Positions 42,284-51,458 of a DNA stretch of 64,000 nucleotides are shown one piece after another (the first letter of the stretch is position 1; the number at the start of each line of letters is the position of its first letter). Source of the DNA: Gordonia hankookensis. GTDB taxonomy: Bacteria > Actinomycetota > Actinomycetes > Mycobacteriales > Mycobacteriaceae. The position numbers and the translations under genes were made by a program. The stretch is from the NCBI RefSeq assembly GCF_014673215.1, contig NZ_JACWMS010000002.1:868001-932000 (forward strand), in the 5' to 3' direction. Below the pieces are notes generated by a model. That model ran no database searches and was not told the DNA's origin. It saw only the letters and a list, made by a program, of their open reading frames with translations.

Positions 42284-42920
42284 ATGAACACCGCAGTTGC
42301 CCTCACCGTAAGCGCGTTGGTGACTGGCGCCGCCGCGGTGGGATATCGACGACTACTGCGGCAGCCGATCCTCACCTGGGGCGCCACCGACGACGAGGCG
42401 GCGGCGCCGCTGCCCGGTGGCGACCTGCTGCCCGACGCCGACGGCATGTCCACGCGCGCAATCACCATCCACGCGCGCCCCGAGCACGTCTACCCGTGGC
42501 TCGCGCAGATGGGACCTGCCCCCCCGGGGCGGCGCCTACACCTACGACTGGATCGAGAACCTGCTCGGCCTGCACATGCACAGCACCGATCGGGTCCTCG
42601 ACGAGTTCCAACACCCGGCGATCGGTGAGGTCATCGCGCTCGGACCGAACCGGATGCGGATCGCCGTCGCGGACCCGGGACACGCGTTCGCAACCCGGTC
42701 AGACGACGGCAACTGGGTCTGGGCGTTCACGATCGTCGAACCCGGCGACTGCACGACACGACTCATCAGCCGCAACCGCTTCCGCCTGCCCCGTCTGCGC
42801 GACCGGATCGGCATGCTGCCGATGGAGCCGGGATCACTGATCATGGAGCGCAAGATGCTGCGGGGAATCCGGGAGCGCGCCGAGACGCTGGCGCGTCGCG
42901 AGCAGGTGGGCTCCGCCTGA
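42284..42920 (+). pseudogene. SRPBCC-like gene with a homopolymer frameshift
   Basis: The ATG at 42284 opens an N-terminal transmembrane-like segment (VALTVSALVTGAAAVG) and then ITIHARPEHVYPWLAQMG. At a seven-C run followed by GGGG (42519-42529) the frame shifts; from there GGAYTYDWIENLLGLHMHSTDRVL runs in another frame to a stop at 42920 (given in outline, GGAYTYDW then STDRVL). WLAQMG plus GGAYTYDWIENL is the conserved signature of a family of SRPBCC-like proteins. One deleted base restores a ~211-residue protein. Could be a sequencing error. Confidence 0.6.
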
Positions 42921-42948
42921 ACCCCGCCGCGGACGTCATAATCAGCGC

Positions 42949-43896
42949 ATGAACTCCTACGTGCTGGTCGTCGTGGGGCTGGCCGCGCTGATCGTCGGCG
43001 CGGAGGGGCTGGTGCGTGGCGGTTCGGCGATCGCGGCGCGACTGGGGATCTCGCCGATGCTCGTCGGCGTGACGGTGGTGTCGATCGGCACGAGCCTCCC
43101 GGAACTCGCCGTGGGCATCGACGCCGCGGTGCACGATGCGGGTCCACTCGCCGTCGGCAACATCGCGGGCACCAACATCGTCAACATCCTTCTCATCCTG
43201 GGTCTTTCGGCGGCCATGGTGCCGTTGACGCTGCGCAGGCAGACCATTCGGCTCGACCTACCGGTCATGGTGGTGAGCGCGCTGCTGCTGTGGGCGCTCG
43301 CTGCCAACGGATCGATGTCGCGGCTCGACGGCACCATCCTGCTGGTGCTCGCGATCGCCTACACCATCACGGTCGTCCGGGCCGAGATCTCCGGCGACGA
43401 CGCACCGCTTCCCGAAGTGCTCGACACCGCGCCGGCCCCCGACCGGACCGGTTGGCGGATCGTGCAACTCGTCGGCGGGATGGCCGTGGTCATCGTCGGC
43501 GCCGAGTGGCTGGTGACCGGTGCGGTCGACGTCGCGGGCGACCTCGGTGTCAGCGAGGCCGTCATCGGCCTGACCGTGGTGGCGATCGGGACGTCGGCGC
43601 CGGAGCTGGCCACCACGATCATGTCCACCATCCGTGGCGAACGCGACCTCGCGATCGGTAACCTCATCGGGTCGAGTATCTACAACGTGACGTTCATCCT
43701 CGGCGCAACGTCGTTGTTCCGGCCGTTGGAGGTCACCGACGAACTCATCCGGATCGACCTGCCGCTGATGGCCGCGGTGGCACTTATCTGTGTGCCGGTG
43801 TTCCTGACCGGACGGCGGATCACGCGGCTCGAGGGGGTGGCGTTCGTCGTCGGGTACGTGGTGTACCTGGTGCTGGTGATCGCGTTGCGTACGTGA
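42949..43896 (+). CDS. CaxA-like sodium/calcium exchanger
   Basis: A 315-residue membrane protein of the CaCA superfamily with two inverted halves, each with a signature motif: VSIGTSLPELAVGI (about residue 45) and VAIGTSAPELATTI (about 210). Both include the acidic residue that binds cations. About ten hydrophobic helices. It exchanges calcium for sodium or protons across the cytoplasmic membrane. Confidence 0.88.
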   Translation: MNSYVLVVVGLAALIVGAEGLVRGGSAIAARLGISPMLVGVTVVSIGTSLPELAVGIDAAVHDAGPLAVGNIAGTNIVNILLILGLSAAMVPLTLRRQTIRLDLPVMVVSALLLWALAANGSMSRLDGTILLVLAIAYTITVVRAEISGDDAPLPEVLDTAPAPDRTGWRIVQLVGGMAVVIVGAEWLVTGAVDVAGDLGVSEAVIGLTVVAIGTSAPELATTIMSTIRGERDLAIGNLIGSSIYNVTFILGATSLFRPLEVTDELIRIDLPLMAAVALICVPVFLTGRRITRLEGVAFVVGYVVYLVLVIALRT

Positions 43897-43918
43897 GTGT
43901 TTGGTGGTCTGGGTGGGG

Positions 43919-44231
43919 TGGTCTCGATACGCCGGGCTCGCAAGCTCGCTCGGCTACTCGACCAGCGGACGGGGGGCGGCTCGCAAGCTCGCTCGGCTAC
44001 TCGACCAGCGGACGGGGGCGGCTCGCAAGCTCGCTCGGCTACTCGACCAGCGGATGGGGCGGCTCGTGACATTCACCCGGCTACTCGACCAGCGGACGGG
44101 ACGGTTCGCAAGCTCGCTCGGCTACTCGACCAGCGGATGGGGGCCGTTCATGACGCTCACCCGTCGACCAGCGGACGGGGCGATTCGCAACTTCGCCCGG
44201 CTACTCGACCAGCGGACGGGGGCGGTTCGTG
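43919..44231. repeat. tandem array of about seven degenerate 41-bp repeats
   Basis: The unit runs roughly GGCTCGCAAGCTCGCTC followed by GGCTACTCGACCAGCGGACG and a G-run. Copies start near 43921, 43979, 44021, 44062, 44103, 44145 and 44180; the sixth lacks part of the CTACTC block and the fourth and sixth have the middle replaced (TGACATTCA/TGACGCTCA). All strands show open frames because of the repeat, but I read none as a gene. The array lies between CaxA and Prim-Pol stops. A relative of the same element is inside nuoH (63831-63876). Confidence 0.85.
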
Positions 44232-44232
44232 A

Positions 44233-45333
44233 TCACCCCTCGATGCGATTGCCCTTGTCGTCCCAGTGTGCGGCGACCTTCTTGCTGGGCTGCACCCGCG
44301 GTGGTTCGCCGGGCATCTTGGGATAGCTGGGCGGATACGGCATGTCGCCGAGACCGTTCGCGTCGTCGCGCTGCACCATCTCCAGCAGCGGTTCGAGACC
44401 GCGTCGATGATCGGCGATGTCGGCCATCGGATCTCCCCGTCGCGCAACGAGTTCGGGAACGTTCGCGATCGTGCAGTCGTCGGGATTCACGTCCGCCAAC
44501 TCATCCCAGGTGACCGGGGTCGACACCCGCGCATTGGGGCTTCGGCGCGCCGAGTAGGGCGAGGCCATCGTGCGGTCCCGGGCATTCTGGTTGTAGTCGA
44601 TGAAGATCCGCTCACCGCGTTCCTCCTTCCACCATGACGGGGTGACGCCCTGGGGGTCGCGACGTTCCATCTCACGCGCGATCGCGATCACGGCTCGTCG
44701 GCCGGCGATGAAGTCCCACTTCGGCTCGATGGGCACGTAAACGTGGATACCGCGCCCGCCGGAAGTCTTCGGAAAACCCTTGTACCCCAACTCCTCCAGC
44801 AACGGCGCGAGCACCTCGATCGCGACGCGGCGGACGTCGTCGAAGTCGGTTCCGGGTTGCGGATCGAGGTCGATCCGTAGCTGGTCGGGGTGATCATTGT
44901 CCGGCGCCACCTCATTCGGCCCGCTCGCTACCGCTCCCGGCGCCAGGGTGGGCCACGTGTGGAAGGTGAATGTGCCCAGGTTCGCGCCCCACACGATGTC
45001 GGCGGGAATGGTCGGCTTGATCGCGTCACCTGTTCTGCCGGAAGGGAACACGATGCGCGTCGACTGCACGTGGTCGGGACGCTTCTTCGCGATGTGCTTC
45101 TGATAGATCTCTTCACCGTCGACGCCGTCGGGGAATCGCTGCAGGAAGGTCGGCCGATCCCGCACGGCGGTCATGATCGCACCTTGAAGGGCGATCTCAC
45201 GGTAATAGCCGACGAGATCCCGCTTGCGCCCACCGTTCTCGCCGAGTTCGGGGAAGTAGATCTTGTCGGGATTGCTCAGCCGGACGGCGATTCCGTCGAC
45301 GTCGAGTTCCTCGGCGGGTGATCGGGATGCCAT
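44233..45333 (-). CDS. LigD-type polymerase domain protein (Prim-Pol, LigC-associated)
   Basis: A 366-residue standalone NHEJ-type primase-polymerase (AEP superfamily). The catalytic core has IDLDPQPGTDFDDV (about residue 152, acidic metal-binding residues) and the SGGRGIHVYVPI motif. LQRFPDGVDGEEIYQKH near the N-terminus matches LigD polymerase domains. It resembles Rv3730c, which partners LigC. The ATG lies one base after the LigC stop (TGACATG), so the two are coupled. It fills gaps during DNA end joining or base excision repair. Confidence 0.88.
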   Translation of the reverse strand: MASRSPAEELDVDGIAVRLSNPDKIYFPELGENGGRKRDLVGYYREIALQGAIMTAVRDRPTFLQRFPDGVDGEEIYQKHIAKKRPDHVQSTRIVFPSGRTGDAIKPTIPADIVWGANLGTFTFHTWPTLAPGAVASGPNEVAPDNDHPDQLRIDLDPQPGTDFDDVRRVAIEVLAPLLEELGYKGFPKTSGGRGIHVYVPIEPKWDFIAGRRAVIAIAREMERRDPQGVTPSWWKEERGERIFIDYNQNARDRTMASPYSARRSPNARVSTPVTWDELADVNPDDCTIANVPELVARRGDPMADIADHRRGLEPLLEMVQRDDANGLGDMPYPPSYPKMPGEPPRVQPSKKVAAHWDDKGNRIEG

Positions 45334-45334
45334 G

Positions 45335-46399
45335 TCAGGAGTCCCCTTCCAGCACATCGTGCAGGTCGTAGGTGAGGGGCACCTCTAGTTGGTCGTAGGT
45401 GCAGCTCTCCGGTTCGCGATCGGGTCGCCACCGCAGGAACTTGACGGTGTGCCGGAATCGGTGGTTCTCCATCTGGTCGTAGGCGACCTCGACGACGAGT
45501 TCGGGGCGGATCGGGATCCATTCGCCTGACTTCTCCGAGCGCCACCGCGTCGGCTCACCCGGGCTTGGCTTGTCGGGGTCGGTCCGCATGGGCTCGAACA
45601 TCTCTTGCAGTTCGATGCGTTTGGCGTCGGAGAACGCGCCGGCCCCGCCGACCATGCGCAGCTCGCCGTCGGCGTAGAGCCCGAGGAGCATCGATCCCAG
45701 CCCGGTGCCACTCTTGTGCACGCGGTAGCCGAAGACCACGCAGTCGGCGGTGCGCTTGTGCTTGACCTTCACCATCTCCCGTTTGCCCTCGACGTAGGCA
45801 CCGTCGAGTCGCTTGCCGACGACACCGTCGAGGCCTGCCCCCTCGAATGCGGTGAACCAGTCGGTGGCGGTTACGGGGTCCGCCGTCACCCGGCTGACCT
45901 TGAGGAGTCGTTCGCCGCGGCCATCCGGATCGATCGCCTGCAGCAAGGCCTCGCGCCGGACGGGGAACGGCTCACCCGTGACGCTCGCCTTGCCCAACGC
46001 CAGCGCGTCGAACCCGATGAAGATCGCCGGCGTCTTCTCCGCCAGCATGGTGACCCGCGATTCGGCGGGGTGGATGCGCTGCGCGAGCGAGTCCCAGTCG
46101 AGCCGGTGCGTGTCGCCGATGAGGGCCGGCACGCCGATCTCGCCGTCGACGACCGCTTTGTCCGGCAGTTCGTCCTTGGCCGCGGCGACGAGCTCGGGAA
46201 AGTAGCGGGCCAGGTCCTTTCCGCCCCTCGACCCGATGGTGACCTCGTCGCCGTCACGAAAGATCAACGCACGAAAGCCATCCCATTTCGGTTCGTAGGA
46301 CCAGACCGGATCGCCGTCCGGCTGATCGGGCACGGCCGTGACGGCCTTGGCGAGCATCGGGGCAACAGGCGGCATCACCGGGAGGTCCACGGGTCTCAT
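45335..46399 (-). CDS. ligC: ATP-dependent DNA ligase LigC
   Basis: A 354-residue ATP-dependent ligase with adenylation lysine in the EPKWDGFR motif (about residue 32), DGEIG, and the C-terminal OB-fold domain with RFRHTVKFLRWRPD. It has no NHEJ nuclease or polymerase domain; the polymerase is the next gene. Length and neighbour match mycobacterial LigC (Rv3731). The start at 46399 (MRPVDLPVMPP) matches the family; upstream residues do not. It diverges from gluQRS over 38 bases. Confidence 0.9.
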   Translation of the reverse strand: MRPVDLPVMPPVAPMLAKAVTAVPDQPDGDPVWSYEPKWDGFRALIFRDGDEVTIGSRGGKDLARYFPELVAAAKDELPDKAVVDGEIGVPALIGDTHRLDWDSLAQRIHPAESRVTMLAEKTPAIFIGFDALALGKASVTGEPFPVRREALLQAIDPDGRGERLLKVSRVTADPVTATDWFTAFEGAGLDGVVGKRLDGAYVEGKREMVKVKHKRTADCVVFGYRVHKSGTGLGSMLLGLYADGELRMVGGAGAFSDAKRIELQEMFEPMRTDPDKPSPGEPTRWRSEKSGEWIPIRPELVVEVAYDQMENHRFRHTVKFLRWRPDREPESCTYDQLEVPLTYDLHDVLEGDS

Positions 46400-46437
46400 G
46401 GTACGTCGGGGGTGAGTCTCGGTACGCTCATCCGCAC

Positions 46438-47370
46438 ATGGACATCGGACCCGGACTCCCAGCGCCGACGCCGGCGGGACGCTTCGCACCGTCGCCGTCG
46501 GGTGAGTTGCACGTCGGCAATCTCCGCACCGCCGTGCTGGCCTGGTTGTTCGCCCGCACCACCGGACGCGGGTTCGTCATCCGGATGGAGGATCTCGATC
46601 GGACGGCGGTCGGCGCCGACCAGCAGCAACTCGCCGACCTCGCCGCGATCGGCCTCGACTGGGACCCGCCGGTGATCTATCAGACCGGCCGACAGGAGAT
46701 CTATCAGTCGGTGATCGACGATCTCCGTGACGCCGGCCGCACGTTCGAGTGCTTCTGCACCCGGCGGGAGATCCTCGAGGCACCGTCGGCGCCGCATGCA
46801 CCGCAGGGCGCCTATCCGGGTACATGCCGGGATCTCACGGCGGCGCAGCGCGTCGAGAGGCGGGCAACCGGCCGTCCTCCTGCGGTGCGCCTGCGTTCGG
46901 ACACCGACGTGTTCACCGTCGACGACCTGCTGCACGGCAACCACACCGGGGCCGTCGACGACTTCGTCATCCAACGCAATGACGGCACACCGGCGTACAA
47001 CCTCGCCGTCGTCGTCGACGATGCCGCGCAAGGGATCGATCAGGTGGTGCGTGGCGACGACCTGCTGTCGTCGGCGCCGCGGCAGGCCTATCTCGCCACG
47101 CTGCTCGGGCACACGCCGCCGACCTACGCCCACGTGCCGATGGTGCTGAACTCCGAGCACGTCCGCCTCAGCAAACGTGACGGCGCGGTCACCCTGACCG
47201 ATCTGGCCGAGCGCGGGGTGACCGCCGATGACGTGCTGTCGCATATGGCGTCGTCGCTGGGATTGGCCGATCGAGGTGAGCCGGTCGACATCGCCGCCAT
47301 CCTCGAGCGGTTCCGGCCTGCCGCGCTCCCCCGTGATCCGTGGATTCTCACCGACGACGAGTGGTCGTGA
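46438..47370 (+). CDS. gluQ: glutamyl-Q tRNA(Asp) synthetase
   Basis: A 310-residue GluQRS, a GluRS catalytic domain paralogue without the anticodon-binding domain. It has the HIGH-like PSGELHVGN motif, the zinc Cys set CFCTRR and YPGTCRD (about residues 103-125), and KMSKS-like RLSKRDGA. It glutamylates queuosine at position 34 of tRNA-Asp, so the cell must carry queuosine; tgt lies 2.7 kb downstream. A TACGCT box nine bases before the ATG could be the -10 of a leaderless transcript. Confidence 0.92.
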   Translation: MDIGPGLPAPTPAGRFAPSPSGELHVGNLRTAVLAWLFARTTGRGFVIRMEDLDRTAVGADQQQLADLAAIGLDWDPPVIYQTGRQEIYQSVIDDLRDAGRTFECFCTRREILEAPSAPHAPQGAYPGTCRDLTAAQRVERRATGRPPAVRLRSDTDVFTVDDLLHGNHTGAVDDFVIQRNDGTPAYNLAVVVDDAAQGIDQVVRGDDLLSSAPRQAYLATLLGHTPPTYAHVPMVLNSEHVRLSKRDGAVTLTDLAERGVTADDVLSHMASSLGLADRGEPVDIAAILERFRPAALPRDPWILTDDEWS

Positions 47371-47391
47371 GCGTTCGCGGGGGCTCCTCGG

Positions 47392-48411
47392 TCAGCCGGA
47401 CCTCGTGGCCAGCAACCTCTCGAGCACGTCGTCGAGCGTGAGCAGACCGAGGACGCGGCCGCCGTCGACGACCGTCGCGACGTGGCCCTTCGACTCGCGC
47501 ATCGCCGACAGCGCCTCGTAGACCGGAACGCTCGACACGAACGAGAGCACCGGCCGCATCAGGTCGGCGGCCGTGGTGTCGGGCCCGGCGGCGAGACTGT
47601 CGCGGACGTGGACGACACCGTCGATCGCGGTGGTGTCGTCGGACCCGTTGGCTCGCACCAGGAGTCGTCGATGATTACTGCGGCGCGAAGCCTCCTGGAT
47701 CTGCTCCGGCGTCGCCGACCTCGGCACCGCGGTCACCGCACCGTGGCCGATCACGTCACCGACGGTGAGCGACTGGAGTTCCAGTGCACTGGTCAGGTGG
47801 GCGTGATACCGCTCGTCCAGGGTGCCGACAGTTGCCGAGTGCTCGACGAGATGTCGGAGGGCTTCCGAATCCTGGCCGGAGGCAACCTGATCGACGGCCT
47901 CGACCCCGACCTTCGCGAGGCACCAGTTGGCCAGCCGGTTCAGCTGCACGATGACCGGCCGTGTGACCCACATGAACGCCCGCATCGGCAACGCGAGCAT
48001 GGTCGCCGACCGTTCGGGATGGGCGATGGCCCACGACTTCGGCGCCATCTCACCGACCACGAGGTGCAGGAAGGTCACGATGATCAGCGCGAGTACGAAG
48101 CCGGCGATGTCGGCGGTCCACAGCGGTAGACCCCAACTCTCGAACGCCGGTGTGAGCCAGTGGTGCACAGCAGGTTTGGTGATCGCGCCGAGCGCCAGGG
48201 TGCACACCGTGATGCCCAGTTGCGATCCGGCCAGCAGCACCGACAGTTCGGAGGCGCTACGCAATGCTGCGCGCGCCGACCGACTCGTGGGTGCGGCGTC
48301 CTCGAGACGGTGACGGCGCGCCGCGATCAGTGCGAACTCCACCGCGACGAAGAACGCGCTCGCCGCGATCAGGCCGACCGTCGCGATGACGACGATCCAT
48401 GGGTTGCTCAT
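47392..48411 (-). CDS. CBS-domain membrane protein of the HlyC/CorC family (Rv1841c-like)
   Basis: A 339-residue protein. An N-terminal CNNM/DUF21-type transmembrane domain (about 1-190; FVAVEFALIAARRHRLEDA then VVGEMAPKSWAIAHP) is followed by a cytoplasmic pair of CBS domains (about 205-335). Such proteins are thought to move Mg2+ or other divalent cations. It starts four bases inside the upstream paralogue, and resembles the Rv1842c-Rv1841c pair. Confidence 0.88.
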   Translation of the reverse strand: MSNPWIVVIATVGLIAASAFFVAVEFALIAARRHRLEDAAPTSRSARAALRSASELSVLLAGSQLGITVCTLALGAITKPAVHHWLTPAFESWGLPLWTADIAGFVLALIIVTFLHLVVGEMAPKSWAIAHPERSATMLALPMRAFMWVTRPVIVQLNRLANWCLAKVGVEAVDQVASGQDSEALRHLVEHSATVGTLDERYHAHLTSALELQSLTVGDVIGHGAVTAVPRSATPEQIQEASRRSNHRRLLVRANGSDDTTAIDGVVHVRDSLAAGPDTTAADLMRPVLSFVSSVPVYEALSAMRESKGHVATVVDGGRVLGLLTLDDVLERLLATRSG

Positions 48412-49829
48412 CGCGCACCGCCTTCCTCGGTCGCGTCGACGTGCCGTCCGCGACCCGATCGGGCCTCCGACGGCACCGGGGTCATGGTCAACTGCACCGA
48501 CGACGGCACGTGCCGGTCGACGGCGAGCACCACGACGCGTACCGACTGCGGGCCGATCGGTTCGTCGTGCGCCAGCAGAGCGGGATCGGGTTCGAGGTCG
48601 AACACGACCTCGTCGCCGACGTCGGGCAGTCCGCCGAACTCGCCGATCACCAGGCCGGCGATGGTCTCGTGGTCGTCGTCGGGCAGGTCGTGGCCGATCT
48701 CGCGGGATACCTCGTCGAGATGGGTGTCCCCGCGGATCAGCCAGCCGTCGCCGGTGTGCTCGATCGCCTCCGGCGCATCCGGATCGTGTTCGTCGTCGAT
48801 CTCGCCCACGAGTTCCTCGGCGATGTCCTCGACCGTCACGACCCCGGCGAATCCGCCGTACTCGTCGATCACCACCGCCATCTCGTCGTGTGCCTCCTCG
48901 ATCTGGGCGATCACCTCGGGGAGCGGCAGCGACGTCGGCACGATGACCGGCCGTCGGCACACGTCGGCGGCGGTCGCAGACGGGTCGGTGGCGGCGGCGG
49001 CCGACCACACGAGCAGATCGTGCAGGTGGACGACGCCGACGATCTCGGCGTCGTCGTCGGTCACCGGGTAGCGGGTATGGCCGGTGCTCATTCGCGTGAG
49101 CACCGACGACGCGGTGTCGTCGTCGGCGACACAGTCGACCCGGGTGCGCGGGATCATCGCGTGACCGGCTGTGCGCGTGGGGAAGTCGAGGATGCGGTCC
49201 AGCAGGGTGGACAGATCCGCGGGGAGCTCACCGGCGTCGCGCGACTCGGCGACGATGTGTTCGAGGTCGCGGGGCGTGGCCGAGTGTTCGACGTCGTGCA
49301 CGGGTTCGATGCGCAGCAGCCGGAGCAGCAGGTTCGAGGATTTGTCGAACAGCGCGATGAGCCAGCCGAACACTGCGAGGTAGGCGGTCGTCGACCGGGC
49401 CAGCCAGCGCGCGACCGGTTCGGGCCGGGCGATCGCCAGGTTCTTGGGGAACAGCTCGCCCAGCACCATCTGGATGACGGTGGAGAACAGGATCGCGATG
49501 ACGGTGCCGATCGCGACCCCGGCGGCGACCGGGATTCCGACGTCGCCGAGGAGTTCGCCGACGCCGCTACCGATGAGCGGTTCGGCGACGTATCCGACGA
49601 GAAGTCCGGTGATGGTGATGCCCAGCTGGGCACCGGACAGCATGAAGGAGGTACGGCGGGTGACGGAGAGTGCACGCGCGGCGGCGGCGTCACCGGCCTC
49701 GGCTCGAGCGCGTAGTCGAGATCGGTCGACCGCCATGTAGGCGAACTCCTGAGCGACGAAATAGCCGGTCAGGGCGGTGATGAGGAAGACAACGAGGATG
49801 CCGGCAGCGATACCGAGGAGGGTCAGCAC
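48408..49829 (-). CDS. CBS-domain membrane protein of the HlyC/CorC family (Rv1842c-like)
   Basis: A 473-residue CNNM/DUF21 protein. An N-terminal transmembrane domain (about 1-185; FVAQEFAYMAVDRSRLRARA and LGELFPKNLAIARPEP) leads to two CBS domains (about 205-330) and a CorC_HlyC-type C-terminal domain (about 345-440, with DGWLIRGDTHLDEV). Divalent cation transport or regulation is likely. It is transcribed ahead of, and overlaps, the paralogue at 47392-48411. The 271 bases upstream show no gene. Confidence 0.88.
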   Translation of the reverse strand: MLTLLGIAAGILVVFLITALTGYFVAQEFAYMAVDRSRLRARAEAGDAAAARALSVTRRTSFMLSGAQLGITITGLLVGYVAEPLIGSGVGELLGDVGIPVAAGVAIGTVIAILFSTVIQMVLGELFPKNLAIARPEPVARWLARSTTAYLAVFGWLIALFDKSSNLLLRLLRIEPVHDVEHSATPRDLEHIVAESRDAGELPADLSTLLDRILDFPTRTAGHAMIPRTRVDCVADDDTASSVLTRMSTGHTRYPVTDDDAEIVGVVHLHDLLVWSAAAATDPSATAADVCRRPVIVPTSLPLPEVIAQIEEAHDEMAVVIDEYGGFAGVVTVEDIAEELVGEIDDEHDPDAPEAIEHTGDGWLIRGDTHLDEVSREIGHDLPDDDHETIAGLVIGEFGGLPDVGDEVVFDLEPDPALLAHDEPIGPQSVRVVVLAVDRHVPSSVQLTMTPVPSEARSGRGRHVDATEEGGAR

Positions 49830-50100
49830 GACGACCTCCGGGCAGCCGCGACGGCGTGGTCGTCAGGCAGGGTGGAGCAGGGGTGGGCGGATCGTCGTCG
49901 GCGTTTTCGGCGCTTGGCGCGTCGCATCGTCTCTCTCGGTTCGGGCTCGGGGGTACCCCTTCAGGGTGCCGAGTCGGCGTATTCTTCGCAATCTCAACGA
50001 GCCGGACAGGGTTGTGGTTCCCGGTGCCGGGGGCCATGGCGATCCGGCCGAGGCAGCCGGGTGGGGTGGACGGCCTTGCCGCCGAACGGACTCGGTGAAC

Positions 50101-51375
50101 TCAGGAACCGGAGCTGCGCGAACCCGCGTAGTACCGGCTCAGGAAGTCGTCGCGGTACTCGATGTAGTTCCCGGCCTCGATGGCGCGGCGTGCACCGTCG
50201 ACCATCTGCACGATGAACGACACGTTGTGCAGCGTCGCGAGGGTCGCGGCGAGACCTTCCTTGGCCTTGAACAGATGGTGCAGGTAGGCACGAGTGTATT
50301 GCGAGGTGTAGTTCTCGACTTCGGGATCGAGCGGTCGAAAGTCTCTGCGATAGCGCGCATTGGTGATGTTGTAGCGGCCGTCGCGCGAATAGATCGCCCC
50401 GTTGCGGGCGACTCGCGTCGGTGACACGCAGTCGAAGGTGTCGGCACCGTTCTCGATGGCGGTGAAGATGTCGTCGGGCTCGCTGATGCCCAGCAGGTGC
50501 TTTGCCGAGTCCTCGGGCAGCTCCTCGTTGACCCAGCCGACGATGGTGCCGAGGTCGTCTTTCGTCAACGCACCGCCGATCCCGTACCCGCCGAAGCCCC
50601 GGCCGCCGTCGGCCTGGTCCATCGCGCTCATGGTGACCAGGTCCCGGGCGGCCTTACGGCGCAGATCCTCGTACTGGGCGCCCTGGATGACCCCCCACAG
50701 CGACTGCGGCGGACGATGGATGCGCTCGCGGGTCAGCCGATTGTGTTCGGCGAGACAGCGAATCGCCCACAGTCGGGTGCGCTCCAGCGAATTCTCCTGA
50801 TACATACGGGTGTTCATCAGGGTGGTCAGTTCGTCGAACGCAAAGATGATGTCGGCGCCCAGCTGATGCTGGATCTGCATCGAGACCTCCGGGGTGAACC
50901 GGTGGGCCGACCCGTCGAGATGCGACTTGAAGGTGACGCCGTCGTCGTCGACGGCCGAGAGTCGCTCCTTGCCGGCGGCGGTCGCATCGTCGTTCTGCTC
51001 GCCGACGACATCCATCGAGATGACCTTCTTGAACCCGACGCCGAGGGACATGACCTGGAATCCGCCACTGTCGGTGTAGGTGGGACCCCGCCAGTTCATG
51101 AAGGCGCCGAGCCCGCCGGCCTCGTCGACGATGTCGGGGCCCGGCTGCAGATAGAGGTGATAGGCGTTGGCGAGCACCGCCTGCGCGCCGAGCGCCTCGA
51201 CGGACTCGGGCAGCACCGTCTTGACCGTGGCCTTGGTCCCGACCGGCACGAACGCTGGTGTGTGGATGCGGCCGTGTGGGGTGTCGATGACACCGGTGCG
51301 GCCCATCGTGCCGGGCAGCGACGTGCCGACGGTGAAGGAATGGTCGGGGGGCAGAGCAGTGTCGCTGGAACTCAC
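50101..51375 (-). CDS. tgt: tRNA-guanine transglycosylase family protein (divergent Tgt)
   Basis: A ~424-residue Tgt-family enzyme, which swaps guanine 34 of tRNA-Asp/Asn/His/Tyr for preQ1 or queuine. TYTDSGGFQVMSL carries the catalytic Asp, and FDCVSPTRVARNGA the nucleophile region with the second Asp. The zinc-site region, normally CxCxxC before YTRAYL, is VENYTSQYTRAYL here, so all three Cys ligands are replaced. The GxGIGG loop is also altered (GFGGYGIGGALTKDD). I start at the GTG 51375, with AAGGA ten bases upstream; an ATG three codons earlier (51384) is the alternative. Confidence 0.85.
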   Translation of the reverse strand: MSSSDTALPPDHSFTVGTSLPGTMGRTGVIDTPHGRIHTPAFVPVGTKATVKTVLPESVEALGAQAVLANAYHLYLQPGPDIVDEAGGLGAFMNWRGPTYTDSGGFQVMSLGVGFKKVISMDVVGEQNDDATAAGKERLSAVDDDGVTFKSHLDGSAHRFTPEVSMQIQHQLGADIIFAFDELTTLMNTRMYQENSLERTRLWAIRCLAEHNRLTRERIHRPPQSLWGVIQGAQYEDLRRKAARDLVTMSAMDQADGGRGFGGYGIGGALTKDDLGTIVGWVNEELPEDSAKHLLGISEPDDIFTAIENGADTFDCVSPTRVARNGAIYSRDGRYNITNARYRRDFRPLDPEVENYTSQYTRAYLHHLFKAKEGLAATLATLHNVSFIVQMVDGARRAIEAGNYIEYRDDFLSRYYAGSRSSGS

Positions 51376-51458
51376 CCGATGCATCCTTGCAGGTGGGCGG
51401 GTGTAACCCAAACCCAGCAGGCGTTCGGGAGGCCGCGCGAACCCGGTACGGTGATCAC

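Noticed and set aside
43919..44231. CRISPR array
   Set aside because: The units follow each other directly with no unique spacers of constant length, and no cas genes are nearby.
43897..44232. Open frames through the tandem repeat array
   Set aside because: They arise from repeated 41-bp units and encode repetitive low-complexity peptides such as LLDQR.
49830..50100. Possible RNA gene between the CBS-domain gene and tgt
   Set aside because: No tRNA-like cloverleaf or conserved RNA pattern could be traced by eye.
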